Shown here: positions 7,380-17,532 of the stretch, piece by piece
Numbering within the stretch: position 1 is the stretch's first letter
How the letters are laid out: every line of letters begins with the position of its first letter
Assembly: GCF_013822795.1 (NCBI RefSeq)
Contig: NZ_PNLB01000008.1
Coordinates: 62,001-126,000, forward strand
Direction: 5' to 3'
Origin: Phenylobacterium sp.
GTDB taxonomy: Bacteria; Pseudomonadota; Alphaproteobacteria; Caulobacterales; Caulobacteraceae
DNA length: 64,000 nt
Program-made: the position numbers and the translations under genes
The notes under the pieces: generated by a model
The model's input: the letters and a program-made list of their open reading frames with translations, nothing else
Database searches by the model: none
Told to the model about the DNA's origin: nothing

Positions 7380-8861
7380 CTAGAATTCTTCCCAGGCGTC
7401 GGCCGCCGGCTCCAGCTTGCGCGCGGTCGCCGCGCCCGAGGCGGCGATCCGCATCGGGGCCTGGACCGTGCGCCGCTGTTGCGGTGGCGGGGGACTGGCG
7501 GCGCCCAGCTCGAACTGCGCCATCGAATGCCCCAGTTCCGCCGCCTGCTGGGCCAGGGCGTGGCTGGCGGCGGTGGACTGCTCGACCATCGCCGCGTTCT
7601 GCTGGGTCATTTGGTCCATGTCGTTGATGGCGGTGTTGACCTGCGCCAGGCCCACGGCCTGTTCCTGGGCCGAGGCCGCGATCTCGGTCACCAGCTCGGT
7701 GATCTTGGCGACCTCTCCGACGATCCGCCGCAGCGCCTCGCCGGTCTTGCCGACCAGTTCGACGCCCGAGCTCACCTGGGCGGTCGAAGCGGTGATCAGC
7801 GCCTTGATCTCCTTGGCCGCCTCGGCCGAGCGCTGGGCCAGGGCCCTCACTTCCGACGCCACGACCGCAAAGCCGCGACCGGCCTCTCCGGCCCGGGCCG
7901 CTTCGACCCCGGCGTTCAACGCCAGCAGATTGGTCTGGAAGGCGATCTCGTCGATCACCCCGACGATCTGGCTGATCTGGGTGGCCGAAGACTCGATCTT
8001 GCCCATCGCCGAAATCGCGTCGGAAACCACCACGCCGGAGGCCTCGGCGTCGCCGCGAGCGGCGTTGACGACGCTTTGCGCCTCCTTGGCCCCTTCGGCG
8101 GTCTTCCTGACCGTGGCGGTGATCTCGTCCAGCGCCGCCGCCGTCTCCTCCAGGTTGGCCGCCTGCCGCTCGGTCCGGTGCGACAGGTCGTCGGCCGCTG
8201 AGGTGATCTCCCCGGTGCCCGACTGAATGGCCCCGGCGGCGGTCGCCACGCTGTCCATGACCTCGTGCAGACGGCCGATGGCCGCATTGAAGTCGGCCTG
8301 CAGGCGCGCGTACTCCTCGGGGAACTCGCCGTCGATGCGATAGCTCAGGTCGCCCCTGGCTAGCCGCGCCAGCGCCTTGGCCGTGGCTTCGACTGCAAAC
8401 ACCTGCTGCTCACGCGCCGCCGCGCGCTCGGCGTCGCGCCTCTGGTGCTCCAGCTCGGTGGCGGTGATGTCGGTGGCGAACTTGATGACTTTGTAGAGCC
8501 GGCCGGACTTGTCGAACATCGGGTTGTAAGTGGCCTGCAGCCAAATCTGCCGGCCGCCCTTGGCGACGCGAAGAAACTTGTCGGACAGGAACTCGCCGCG
8601 GTTCAGGCCGCGCCAGAACTCGCGGTACGCCTCGCTGGACCCGTACTCGGACGTGACGAACAGGCTGTGCTTGCGCCCCACCACCTCGCCGGGGGTGTAG
8701 CCCATCGCGCTATAGAAGTTGTCGTTGGCCTTGATGATCGTGCCGTCGAGTTCGAATTCGATCACGGCTTGAGACTTATGCACCGCGCCCATGATCGCCT
8801 CGAGCTCGGCGACCGCACTGGCCGCCGCCTCGTCGGCCGGCGTCCTTCTCTTGAACATCAT
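7380..8861 (-). CDS. Soluble PAS-domain methyl-accepting chemotaxis protein
   Basis: The 493-residue receptor has no transmembrane helix. A PAS domain (about 20-135, with [16 protein letters not shown]) is followed by a HAMP-like linker (about 150-205) and the MCP signalling hairpin, whose tip carries [20 protein letters not shown]. The C-terminus ends in DAWEEF, a W-x-x-F pentapeptide-like tail of the type that docks CheR/CheB, after a proline/glutamine-rich linker. It should therefore be a cytoplasmic receptor sensing an internal or cofactor-bound signal, with adaptation machinery. A TATAAT box reads on the minus strand at 8961-8956, about 95 bases before the start. No other che gene is in the window. 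Confidence 0.93.
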   Translation of the reverse strand: MMFKRRTPADEAAASAVAELEAIMGAVHKSQAVIEFELDGTIIKANDNFYSAMGYTPGEVVGRKHSLFVTSEYGSSEAYREFWRGLNRGEFLSDKFLRVAKGGRQIWLQATYNPMFDKSGRLYKVIKFATDITATELEHQRRDAERAAAREQQVFAVEATAKALARLARGDLSYRIDGEFPEEYARLQADFNAAIGRLHEVMDSVATAAGAIQSGTGEITSAADDLSHRTERQAANLEETAAALDEITATVRKTAEGAKEAQSVVNAARGDAEASGVVVSDAISAMGKIESSATQISQIVGVIDEIAFQTNLLALNAGVEAARAGEAGRGFAVVASEVRALAQRSAEAAKEIKALITASTAQVSSGVELVGKTGEALRRIVGEVAKITELVTEIAASAQEQAVGLAQVNTAINDMDQMTQQNAAMVEQSTAASHALAQQAAELGHSMAQFELGAASPPPPQQRRTVQAPMRIAASGAATARKLEPAADAWEEF

Positions 8862-9134
8862 GTGTCAGTTCCCCCGCAGTGCGGCGGCACGACCCGCCTC
8901 ACCCTAGGAGGGTTGCCCTGACGCGGTAAACGAAACCGTAAGGCTGAACGACAAAATTATACGTACTTTCCGTAACTTACGCGCGACCACTTGCCAGATT
9001 TTTGAGCAGCGGAACGGCGCGCCGGCCGCGCACGCGCGCCGCATTCGAAACCTGCGTCGCATCGGCCCTTCCCCTCGGCCGCTGCTGCAGCCATGCTCGC
9101 CGCAACGAACAAGTCGGGGGAGGAAACCACACTC

Positions 9135-10622
9135 ATGGCCGCCACAGATGCGGGCGCCGCCGCGCCGCCGCGCCAGCCGTTGTTCTCAGAGGGCTACAAG
9201 CAGTCCGTCCTGTGGCTGCTGGTCCTCGCCTACACTTTCAACTTCATCGACCGGACGATCATCTCGACCATCGGCCAGGCGATCAAAGTCGACCTGAAGC
9301 TGACCGACACCCAGCTCGGCCTGCTCGGCGGCCTGGCCTTCGCCCTGCTCTACACGACCCTCGGCATTCCGATCGCCCGCCTGGCCGAGCGCCATAGCCG
9401 GGTCAACATCATCACCATCGCCATCGTCGTCTGGTCAGCCTTCACCGCGCTTTGCGGCATGGCCACCAGCTTCCTGCAGCTGCTGCTGTTCCGCGTCGGC
9501 GTCGGGGTCGGCGAAGCTGGCCTCTCCCCGCCCGCCCACTCGCTGATCTCCGACTACTTCGAGCCCCAAAAGCGCGCCTCGGCGCTGTCGATCTACTCGT
9601 TCGGGATTCCGCTCGGCACCATGTTCGGCGCGGTCGCCGGCGGCTGGATCGCCCAGAACCTCGATTGGCGCATGGCCTTCATGATGGTCGGCCTGCCTGG
9701 CGTCATCGTCGCCATCCTGCTCAAGGTCTTCGTCAAGGAACCGCCGCGCGGCTATTCCGACCGCCTGGTCGCCCAGCAGGCCGCCGACGCGCCGGTTCTG
9801 GAGGGTGATGAGACCGCGCCCACCGTCCACGCCAAGCCGCCCTCGATCCTGGCGGTGGCCAAGCGGATCTTCGGCAAGTGGGGCTTCTTCCACATGGTGG
9901 CCGGCATCACCCTGGCCTCCTTCGCCGGCTACGGCACCGGCCAGTACTCGGCCCCGTACTTCATCCGCATGTTCGGCCTGGACCTCGCCACCGTTGGCCT
10001 GATCTTCGGGGTCATCGGCGGGATCGCCGCTGGCATCGGCACCCTGCTCGGCGGCTTCCTCACTGACTATGCCGCCCGCAAGTCCGGTCGCTGGTACGCG
10101 CTGGTCCCGGCCATCGGCCTGCTGATCGCCTGCCCGCTCTACATCCTCGTCTACACCCGCGACGACTGGAAGCTGGCCGCCGGCCTGCTGCTGATCCCGG
10201 GCATCTTCCACTACACCTATCTCGGCCCGACGTTCGGGGTGATCCAGAACGCCGTCAGCCTGCGCATGCGCGCCACCGCCACGGCGCTGCTGTTCTTCGT
10301 GCTGAACCTGATCGCGCTGGGCTTCGGCCCGCCCTTCTGCGGCTGGGTGATCGACATGCTCAGCCAGGGCCAGTTCGCCGCCAAGGACCTCGGTCCGTTC
10401 TTCGACCTCTGCCCCGGCGGAGTCGGCAAGGAAGGCGCCGGCGCGGCCATCGACGCGGCCTGCAAGGCCGCCGTCGCCCAGGGCACACGCGAGGGCATCG
10501 TCTGGAACCTGCTGATCTACGGCTGGGCCGGCCTCCACTACCTGCTCGCCGCGATCACCCTGCCCAAGGACATGGCCGACGCCCTCGCCAAGACCGAGGC
10601 CGAAGCCGCGGCCGGCGCCTGA
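9135..10622 (+). CDS. Major facilitator superfamily transporter, spinster-like
   Basis: A 495-residue, 12-helix MFS protein. The N-terminal half has FIDRTIISTIGQAIK and GLLGGLAFALLYTTLGIPIARLA motifs typical of the spinster-like family common in Caulobacterales and sphingomonads, and RVGVGVGEAG is the motif-C region. I prefer the ATG at 9135, which follows GGGGGAGGA, over one 14 codons upstream. Substrate is unknown; relatives in these bacteria often sit beside catabolic genes. Its stop overlaps the GNAT gene (TGATG). Confidence 0.88.
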   Translation: MAATDAGAAAPPRQPLFSEGYKQSVLWLLVLAYTFNFIDRTIISTIGQAIKVDLKLTDTQLGLLGGLAFALLYTTLGIPIARLAERHSRVNIITIAIVVWSAFTALCGMATSFLQLLLFRVGVGVGEAGLSPPAHSLISDYFEPQKRASALSIYSFGIPLGTMFGAVAGGWIAQNLDWRMAFMMVGLPGVIVAILLKVFVKEPPRGYSDRLVAQQAADAPVLEGDETAPTVHAKPPSILAVAKRIFGKWGFFHMVAGITLASFAGYGTGQYSAPYFIRMFGLDLATVGLIFGVIGGIAAGIGTLLGGFLTDYAARKSGRWYALVPAIGLLIACPLYILVYTRDDWKLAAGLLLIPGIFHYTYLGPTFGVIQNAVSLRMRATATALLFFVLNLIALGFGPPFCGWVIDMLSQGQFAAKDLGPFFDLCPGGVGKEGAGAAIDAACKAAVAQGTREGIVWNLLIYGWAGLHYLLAAITLPKDMADALAKTEAEAAAGA

Positions 10623-11221
10623 TGGACGGTCAGGCGGAACAACCCGGCCGCCTGATCGGCCTGCCCGAGCGACTGACTGACGACGTGGTCCTGCTCGACG
10701 GCCACGTCCTCGCCGACGCCGAGGCTCACCTGGCCGGCGAGGACGCCGAGATGCTGCTGCGCTTCGAGGCGCCGCACGCCTCCACCCTCGATCAGACCCG
10801 CGCGGCCATCGGGCGCTGGATCGCGGCTCGCGCCGCCGGCGGCCCGATGTTCGCCTACGCCGTGCGCGACGCGTCGGGGGAGCTGGTCGGCGGCTGCGAA
10901 CTGCGTCTCGCCGCCCCCGACAGCGCCGACGTCTCCTACTGGGTGTTCCCGGCCTTCCGCGGCCAGGGCTACGCCCGGCGGGCGCTGACCCTGCTCTGCC
11001 AGGCGGCGGCCGGGCTGGACGACGTGAACTGGGCCGAGGCCCACATCGACCCCGACAATCTCGCCTCGCGCTGCGTCGCCGAGCGCGCCGGCTTCGTCGA
11101 GACCGGGGTGGTCAGCGACGCCACCGCCTCGGGCGAGACCGCGCGCCGCGTGCTCTACACCCTAGCGCTTGCGCCCGAGCTCGGCCGCTACTCCGGCCAG
11201 CGGCCGACGCCGCCGTCCTGA
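10622..11221 (+). CDS. GNAT family N-acetyltransferase (RimJ/RimL-like)
   Basis: A 199-residue GNAT-fold protein with the acetyl-CoA-binding loop FRGQGYARRAL near residues 118-128, preceded by DVSYWVFP, and a C-terminal NLASRCVAERAGFVETG block typical of the RimJ/RimL subfamily. These enzymes acetylate amino groups of small molecules or ribosomal proteins; the acceptor here is unknown. It is coupled to the upstream transporter by a one-base overlap and its last 34 bases overlap the convergent sulfatase gene. Confidence 0.83.
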   Translation: MDGQAEQPGRLIGLPERLTDDVVLLDGHVLADAEAHLAGEDAEMLLRFEAPHASTLDQTRAAIGRWIAARAAGGPMFAYAVRDASGELVGGCELRLAAPDSADVSYWVFPAFRGQGYARRALTLLCQAAAGLDDVNWAEAHIDPDNLASRCVAERAGFVETGVVSDATASGETARRVLYTLALAPELGRYSGQRPTPPS

Positions 11222-12630
11222 ACGAGCAGCCCAGTGAGTGTGCGGTCGGCGTGCTGGGCGCGCCAGGCCAGCATCGCCTGGGCCTGCGCCAGCACCCGTC
11301 CAGGGTCGCTCGTCAGCGTCCGCCAACTCGGATCGGCCGCGAGGTCAAAGCACAGCCAGTCACCGTCGGCGAATTGGACATAGGCCTCGGTCGCAGTCCG
11401 CCGCACCGCCAGGCTCTGCCGTTCCAGCCGCCGGTCCCAGGGCCACGGATGCGGCCCGCGCGGAATGTTCCCGAACCGCCAGTCGAACTCCCAGTGCGCC
11501 GCCTCGCGCCACCATGGCGGGTCGCCGCCCTCGAGGAACGGCGTCAACGGCAGCCCGTCGCACTGGGCCGGCACCGCAACGCCCATCGCCTCGCACAGGG
11601 TCGGCAGCAGGTCGACGTTTTCGGTGAACCGCTCGACGACCCTCCCGTGGGCCTGCGGCCGGCGCGGATCGCGGACGATCCCCAGCACGTGATAGCTGGC
11701 CTCGAAGTAGCCGGCCTTCTGGATCAGCCCCTGGTCGCCGAGCTGCTCGCCATGGTCGGCCGTCACCACGATGAAGGTGTCGTCCCACTGGCCCGCCGCC
11801 TCCAGCGCCGCCCAGACCCGGCCGAGCTGATGGTCGACCTCGCTGATCATGCCGAAGTACTGCGCACGCAGCTTGGCCATCTCGGCCGCATCGCTCGGCG
11901 CGGCCAGCCCCGACTTCAGCAGACCCTCGTGCAGTCGGTGCCGCTCCTCGCCGGCCGGAACCGGAGCCGGGACGTCGGCGGGATCGTACATCGTCGCGAA
12001 CTCGCCGGCCGCAGCGTACGGCGGATGCGGGCGCAGCTGCGACAGATGCGCGAACCAGGGCCCATCCTGACGCCCCAGCCAATCGAGGAAGACGTCGGTG
12101 TGGAACGCCGACAGGCTGTGTTCGGCCGGTCGATCCGGCTCGCCGGCCAGCGCGCCGTCGCTATCGTCAGGTACCTGGTGACCCAGGGCCCTTAACCTGC
12201 CGATCCAGGCGCTCGGGTCGTGTGTCGTGAAGTTCAGGCCGACCTCGAAACCCGGCAGTACGCCCTCATAGGTGAACAGCCGCGGATCCTTACGGTCATT
12301 GACCTCGCGGGGGTCCACAGCCTGGTCGGTGTAGCCGAAAAGCGTCGGAACGTATCCGGCGCGAGCGGCGGCTTTCGCCACGTTGTCGAGCCTGCGATCC
12401 AATGGCGTCCCGTTGGCGACCACCCGGTGATTGAGCTGGTAGGTCCCGGTGTAGAGGCTGGCCCGCCCCGGCCCGCAGGGCGCGGCCTGGCTGTAGTGCC
12501 GCGCCAGCCGAACCCCTTGCCGCGCCAGGCGGTCCAGGTTGGGCGTGCGCACGATCGGATGCCCGGCGCACGACAGGCAGTCGGCGCGGAACTGGTCGAG
12601 GGTGATGAAGAGGATGTTCACGCCCGCCAC
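11188..12630 (-). CDS. Sulfatase-superfamily hydrolase resembling phosphonate monoester hydrolase
   Basis: The 480-residue enzyme has the alkaline-phosphatase/sulfatase fold. The formylglycine motif is C52-G-P-G-R56, with metal ligand D12 (TLDQFRAD) and a later ADHGEQLGDQG metal site. The stretch PCGPGRASLYTG followed by NHRVV and TPLD is the arrangement of the promiscuous phosphonate monoester hydrolase/arylsulfatase group, which cleaves phosphonate monoesters, phosphodiesters and sulfate esters in vitro. No signal peptide is visible, so it is probably cytoplasmic, as in that group. Its 3' end overlaps the convergent GNAT gene. Activity needs a formylglycine-generating enzyme, not encoded here. 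Confidence 0.85.
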   Translation of the reverse strand: MAGVNILFITLDQFRADCLSCAGHPIVRTPNLDRLARQGVRLARHYSQAAPCGPGRASLYTGTYQLNHRVVANGTPLDRRLDNVAKAAARAGYVPTLFGYTDQAVDPREVNDRKDPRLFTYEGVLPGFEVGLNFTTHDPSAWIGRLRALGHQVPDDSDGALAGEPDRPAEHSLSAFHTDVFLDWLGRQDGPWFAHLSQLRPHPPYAAAGEFATMYDPADVPAPVPAGEERHRLHEGLLKSGLAAPSDAAEMAKLRAQYFGMISEVDHQLGRVWAALEAAGQWDDTFIVVTADHGEQLGDQGLIQKAGYFEASYHVLGIVRDPRRPQAHGRVVERFTENVDLLPTLCEAMGVAVPAQCDGLPLTPFLEGGDPPWWREAAHWEFDWRFGNIPRGPHPWPWDRRLERQSLAVRRTATEAYVQFADGDWLCFDLAADPSWRTLTSDPGRVLAQAQAMLAWRAQHADRTLTGLLVQDGGVGRWPE

Positions 12631-12701
12631 ACTGAACGCTGCGTGGCCGAAGGGGAAGCAGCCTAGCCTGGCGCCTAGGGTTGCGCTTACCCTCCCCCCG
12701 C

Positions 12702-13394
12702 ATGACTCTCTCCGATCTCAGCCCCCTCCCGCTCACCACTGTCGTCGGCGCCTTCCTTCTGGCGTTTCCGGCCCTGTTCTCGATCGTCAATCCGGTCGGC
12801 GCGGCGATCACCTTTCACCAGGTCACCGAGGGGCGTTCGGACAGGCACGAGCTGGCCTGGCGCATCGCCTTCAACGCCTTGCTGATCTTGCTGGGGTCGC
12901 TGCTGCTGGGCGGCTACATCCTGAACTTCTTCGGCGTCAGTCTGGGCGCCCTGCGGGTCGCCGGCGGCCTGGTCGTCGCCATCCGCGCCTGGCAGCTGCT
13001 GATGCAGCCCGAGGCCCAGGAAAGCCGCAAGGCCAACGCCGCCGCCTCGGCCGAGCAGCACGTGCAGGAAGACGTCGCCTTCTTCCCGCTGACCATGCCG
13101 TTCACCACCGGCCCGGGGGCGATCTCGGTGGCCATCGCGCTGGCCTCGCAGCGCCCGGCCGACGGCCATGGCGTGCTGTCGTTCTTCGCGGGGGTCAGCA
13201 TCGCCGCGGTGCTGGTCGCCTTGCTGGTCGGCGTTTCCTACCGCTGGTCGAGCAAGGTCCTGTCGCTGCTGGGCGCGTCGGGCGCTCGGGTGATGTCGCG
13301 GCTGGTGGCCTTCCTGCTGCTCTGCGTCGGCGTCCAGATCATCTCCAGCGGCCTGGAAAGCCTGGTCACCTCCTATCTGAAGGCCGCGACCTAA
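12702..13394 (+). CDS. MarC family integral membrane protein
   Basis: The 230-residue protein has six predicted helices in the MarC/UPF0056 pattern, with ALFSIVNPVGAAITF near the N-terminus and PLTMPFTTGPGAISVA in the middle, the two signature NP and GPG regions of the family. A role in transport has been assumed for MarC proteins but not proven; the old link to antibiotic resistance is not supported. I start at the ATG at 12702; a TTG seven codons upstream is less likely. It is divergent from the sulfatase gene. Confidence 0.87.
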   Translation: MTLSDLSPLPLTTVVGAFLLAFPALFSIVNPVGAAITFHQVTEGRSDRHELAWRIAFNALLILLGSLLLGGYILNFFGVSLGALRVAGGLVVAIRAWQLLMQPEAQESRKANAAASAEQHVQEDVAFFPLTMPFTTGPGAISVAIALASQRPADGHGVLSFFAGVSIAAVLVALLVGVSYRWSSKVLSLLGASGARVMSRLVAFLLLCVGVQIISSGLESLVTSYLKAAT

Positions 13395-13456
13395 GGCCCC
13401 CGAACGTTGCGATTCCGGCTCGGTGGGGCTAACACCCGCCGCGAAGGAGCCCCGCC

Positions 13457-14779
<1,323 letters not shown>

Positions 14780-14907
14780 TTCCGTCGCACGCCAAGTCAG
14801 GCTAGAGATCGGTCATGATTACGACCTCACGTGGTCGGCGGCGCTTCTGGCTCCGCCGGACCCAGGGCCCGACCTGCATCGTATGACGCCCCTGATCTGA
14901 TTCAGGC

Positions 14908-14931
14908 GACGCCGCACGGCCGTGCGGCGTC
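14908..14931. promoter_or_regulatory. Perfect 24-bp palindrome upstream of aminotransferase
   Basis: GACGCCGCACGG joined directly to its exact reverse complement, 43 bases before the aminotransferase start, preceded by a smaller CCTGA/TCAGG dyad (14891-14906). It lacks a T-run, so it may be a leader hairpin, a terminator-like end of purB, or an operator. Confidence 0.45.
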
Positions 14932-14974
14932 TAGGGGCGGCCCGCGCCGCCAGCGACACATACGAGACCCTTCG

Positions 14975-16201
14975 ATGACCGATCACACCACCGCCTGGGC
15001 GCAGCGTTTCAGCGAGCGCATGTCCCGCGTCCGCGCCAACGAGATCCGCGAGTTGCTCAAGCTGCTCGACCAGCCCGACATCCTCTCCTTCGCCGGCGGC
15101 ATTCCTGACCCCGGCCTGTTCCCCTCCGAGCGCATCCAGGCCAGCTACCAGGCGGTCCTGACCGACCCCGAGCTGTCCCAACAGGCGCTGCAGTACTCGG
15201 TCAGCGAGGGCTATCTGCCGCTGCGCGAGTGGCTGGCCGAGCGGATGGCCACGCATGGCGTCGCCTGCGGGCCGGAGAACATCATGCTGACCGCTGGCTC
15301 GCAGCAGGCGCTCGACCTGCTGGGCAAGCTGTTCCTGAGCCGCGGCGACACCGTGGTCGTCGCCCGCCCGACCTATCTGGGCGCCCTGCAGGCCTTCACC
15401 GCCTACGAGCCGAACTATCTGGACTTGCCGGAAGGCGCCTTGGACGGCGACTGGGACGCCGAGAGCCTGATGGCCGGTCGCGCGGCCCGGCCGCTTGGCT
15501 ACTTCGTCCCCGACTACGCCAACCCGACCGGCGAGAGCATGACCACCGCCCAGCGCCAGGCGCTGCTGGAGCTGGCCGACGCGACGGACATGACGCTGAT
15601 TGAGGACGCCGCCTATCGCGAACTGCGCTTCGCCGGCGAGGCGCTGCCCAGCCTGCTGGCCCTCGACATCACCCGGTCTGGCTCGATCGAGCAGGCGCGC
15701 ACGCTCTATTGCGGCACGTTCTCGAAGACGATTTCGCCGGCGCTGCGGCTGGGCTGGGTCTGCGGCCCCAAGGCGGTCATCGAAAAGCTGGTGCTGCTCA
15801 AGCAGGGCAGCGACCTGCACGTCTCGACGATCAACCAGATGGTCGGCTGGCGCACCGTGACCGAGGACTACGAGCAGCACCTTTCGCGTCTGCGCAACGC
15901 CTATGGGGCCAAGGCCCAGGCGACGCTGGACGCCCTGGACCGTCACATGCCGCAGGGCGTGACGTGGTCGAAGCCGGAGGGCGGCATGTTCGTCTGGCTG
16001 CGGCTGCCGGAGGGGATCGACGGCAAGGACCTGCTGGCCCGCGCCATCGCCGAGGAGCGCGTGGCCTTCGTGCCCGGCGCGCCGTTCTTCGCCGAGACGG
16101 CGGCCGACAACACCATCCGGCTCAGCTACTCGCTGCCGTCGGCCGACGAGATCGACGACGGCGTGGCGCGCCTGGCCCGGCTGATCGCCCGGCAGGGCTA
16201 G
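14975..16201 (+). CDS. PLP-dependent aminotransferase (2-aminoadipate/MocR-like class)
   Basis: The 408-residue class I/II aminotransferase has the N-terminal FAGGIPDPGLFP motif, the PDYANPTGE substrate/cofactor segment, the LIEDAAYRELRF aspartate strand, and the Schiff-base lysine K251 in TFSKTISPALRLGW. This pattern matches LysN/2-aminoadipate transaminases, which lack the GntR domain of MocR regulators. The true amino donor cannot be fixed from sequence. The ATG at 14975 gives the family-typical start; no strong ribosome site is seen. A 24-bp palindrome lies in its leader. Confidence 0.88.
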   Translation: MTDHTTAWAQRFSERMSRVRANEIRELLKLLDQPDILSFAGGIPDPGLFPSERIQASYQAVLTDPELSQQALQYSVSEGYLPLREWLAERMATHGVACGPENIMLTAGSQQALDLLGKLFLSRGDTVVVARPTYLGALQAFTAYEPNYLDLPEGALDGDWDAESLMAGRAARPLGYFVPDYANPTGESMTTAQRQALLELADATDMTLIEDAAYRELRFAGEALPSLLALDITRSGSIEQARTLYCGTFSKTISPALRLGWVCGPKAVIEKLVLLKQGSDLHVSTINQMVGWRTVTEDYEQHLSRLRNAYGAKAQATLDALDRHMPQGVTWSKPEGGMFVWLRLPEGIDGKDLLARAIAEERVAFVPGAPFFAETAADNTIRLSYSLPSADEIDDGVARLARLIARQG

Positions 16202-16204
16202 CCC

Positions 16205-16238
16205 CGGCGGGAGACCAGCGTTCGCCCCACTCCCGCCG
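16205..16238 (+). terminator. Hairpin after aminotransferase
   Basis: Perfect 9-bp arms CGGCGGGAG/CTCCCGCCG with a 16-base loop start 4 bases after the aminotransferase stop. There is no T-run. It would separate this gene from the membrane protein at 16270. Confidence 0.45.
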
Positions 16239-16269
16239 CGCGGCGATCGGTGCTTCTATGGCGCCCTAG

Positions 16270-17532
16270 ATGGTCCACCTCGCCCTGCTTCTGATCGGCG
16301 CAAAGGCGCTCCAGCCCCACTGGCGCACCCTTGTGGCGCTGGGGCTGGTCTGCATCGCCTTCGGGGCGGTGCTGGTCGCCGACGTCTGGAACGGGGTCGA
16401 CATCTTCACGATCGACGTGGTCGGCGCGGTGCTGTTCGTCTACGGCCTGATCGACCTCGCAGCCGCGCTGTTCGTCGGCGCGCGCCGCAGCCGCCCGGCC
16501 GTGCTGCGCGGGCTGGTCTTCATGGTCTGCGGCTTCCTGGCCTACAACTTCCCGTCCGATCGCAACATCGGCGCGACGGTGATCCTCGGCACGGCCTTCG
16601 CCCTCGACGGCGGCTTGCGGATCCTGACCGCGGCGACGGTGCGCTTCCGCACGTGGCGCTGGGCGGTGGCCGGGGCGCTGGGCGAGCTGGCGCTCTCGGC
16701 GATGATCTTCGCCGACTGGCCCTTCCACCATCACCTGACAGCGCCGTTCTGCCTGGGCCTGGCGCTGACCATGACCGGACTGGCCTTCTTCCGCCTCGGC
16801 CGCCAGCTCCGGCTGCTGCCGCCGGGCGCCTCAGTCACCGCCCTGCCGCTATTCTCGCACTGGAACTGGCACGCCCGCACGCCGCTGCCGGACCCCGACG
16901 CCGAGGCGCCCTGGGCGCACTCCGACCCGATGACCGTTTACGTCTGGACGCCTATCGGCTCGGCGCTGGATCCGCGCCGCCGGCCGGTGGTCGACCGCTA
17001 CGTCGCCGCCGTGGATCGCAAGGGGGTCATCTCGACCGGCCACTCGGCGCTCGACTGCCCGCCCGAACTCTATGTGAGCCACTATCCGGGCGTAGAGATC
17101 GACCACTCGCCGACCGATTTCTCGCACATACTGCGCGCCACCTCGGAGAACGACATCCGCGGCCGCTTCCTGCCCTCGCACGAGGCCGAAGTCGCCGACT
17201 GGTGTCCGCCCGATCGACACATCAACTTTCACCGCTACAACCGCAAGGCCCTCGCCCAGTTCTGGCGCGGCTACAGCCAGGACGACACCTACAACCTGAC
17301 CCGCCGCAACTGCTCCTCGACCGTGGTCATGGCGCTGGATTCGGCGATCGAGGGCGTCTTTGGGCATGAACGGCCGGGGACGCGTCTGCTGCGGCTGTTT
17401 CTCGACCCGAACATGTACCTGCTGGCCCTGCTGCGCGGCCGGGCCGAGAGCATGACCTGGACGCCCGGGCTGGTGCTCGACTACGCCACTCGCCTGCAGG
17501 CCGTCACCCAGCCGAAGGCGCGGTCGGCGTGA
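16270..17532 (+). CDS. HdeD/DUF308-like membrane protein fused to a papain-like (NlpC/LRAT-type) domain
   Basis: The 420-residue protein has about six hydrophobic helices in residues 15-185 resembling the HdeD/DUF308 fold, then a soluble domain of about 220 residues. The soluble part has a histidine in STGHSALDC (H258) followed about 90 residues later by a cysteine in RRNCSSTVV (C348). That His-before-Cys order is characteristic of circularly permuted papain-like enzymes (LRAT/DUF4105-type peptidases, amidases or acyltransferases). The reaction is unknown. A transporter gene overlaps its end (GTGA), so they form an operon, possibly for handling a lipid or peptide product. Confidence 0.72.
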   Translation: MVHLALLLIGAKALQPHWRTLVALGLVCIAFGAVLVADVWNGVDIFTIDVVGAVLFVYGLIDLAAALFVGARRSRPAVLRGLVFMVCGFLAYNFPSDRNIGATVILGTAFALDGGLRILTAATVRFRTWRWAVAGALGELALSAMIFADWPFHHHLTAPFCLGLALTMTGLAFFRLGRQLRLLPPGASVTALPLFSHWNWHARTPLPDPDAEAPWAHSDPMTVYVWTPIGSALDPRRRPVVDRYVAAVDRKGVISTGHSALDCPPELYVSHYPGVEIDHSPTDFSHILRATSENDIRGRFLPSHEAEVADWCPPDRHINFHRYNRKALAQFWRGYSQDDTYNLTRRNCSSTVVMALDSAIEGVFGHERPGTRLLRLFLDPNMYLLALLRGRAESMTWTPGLVLDYATRLQAVTQPKARSA

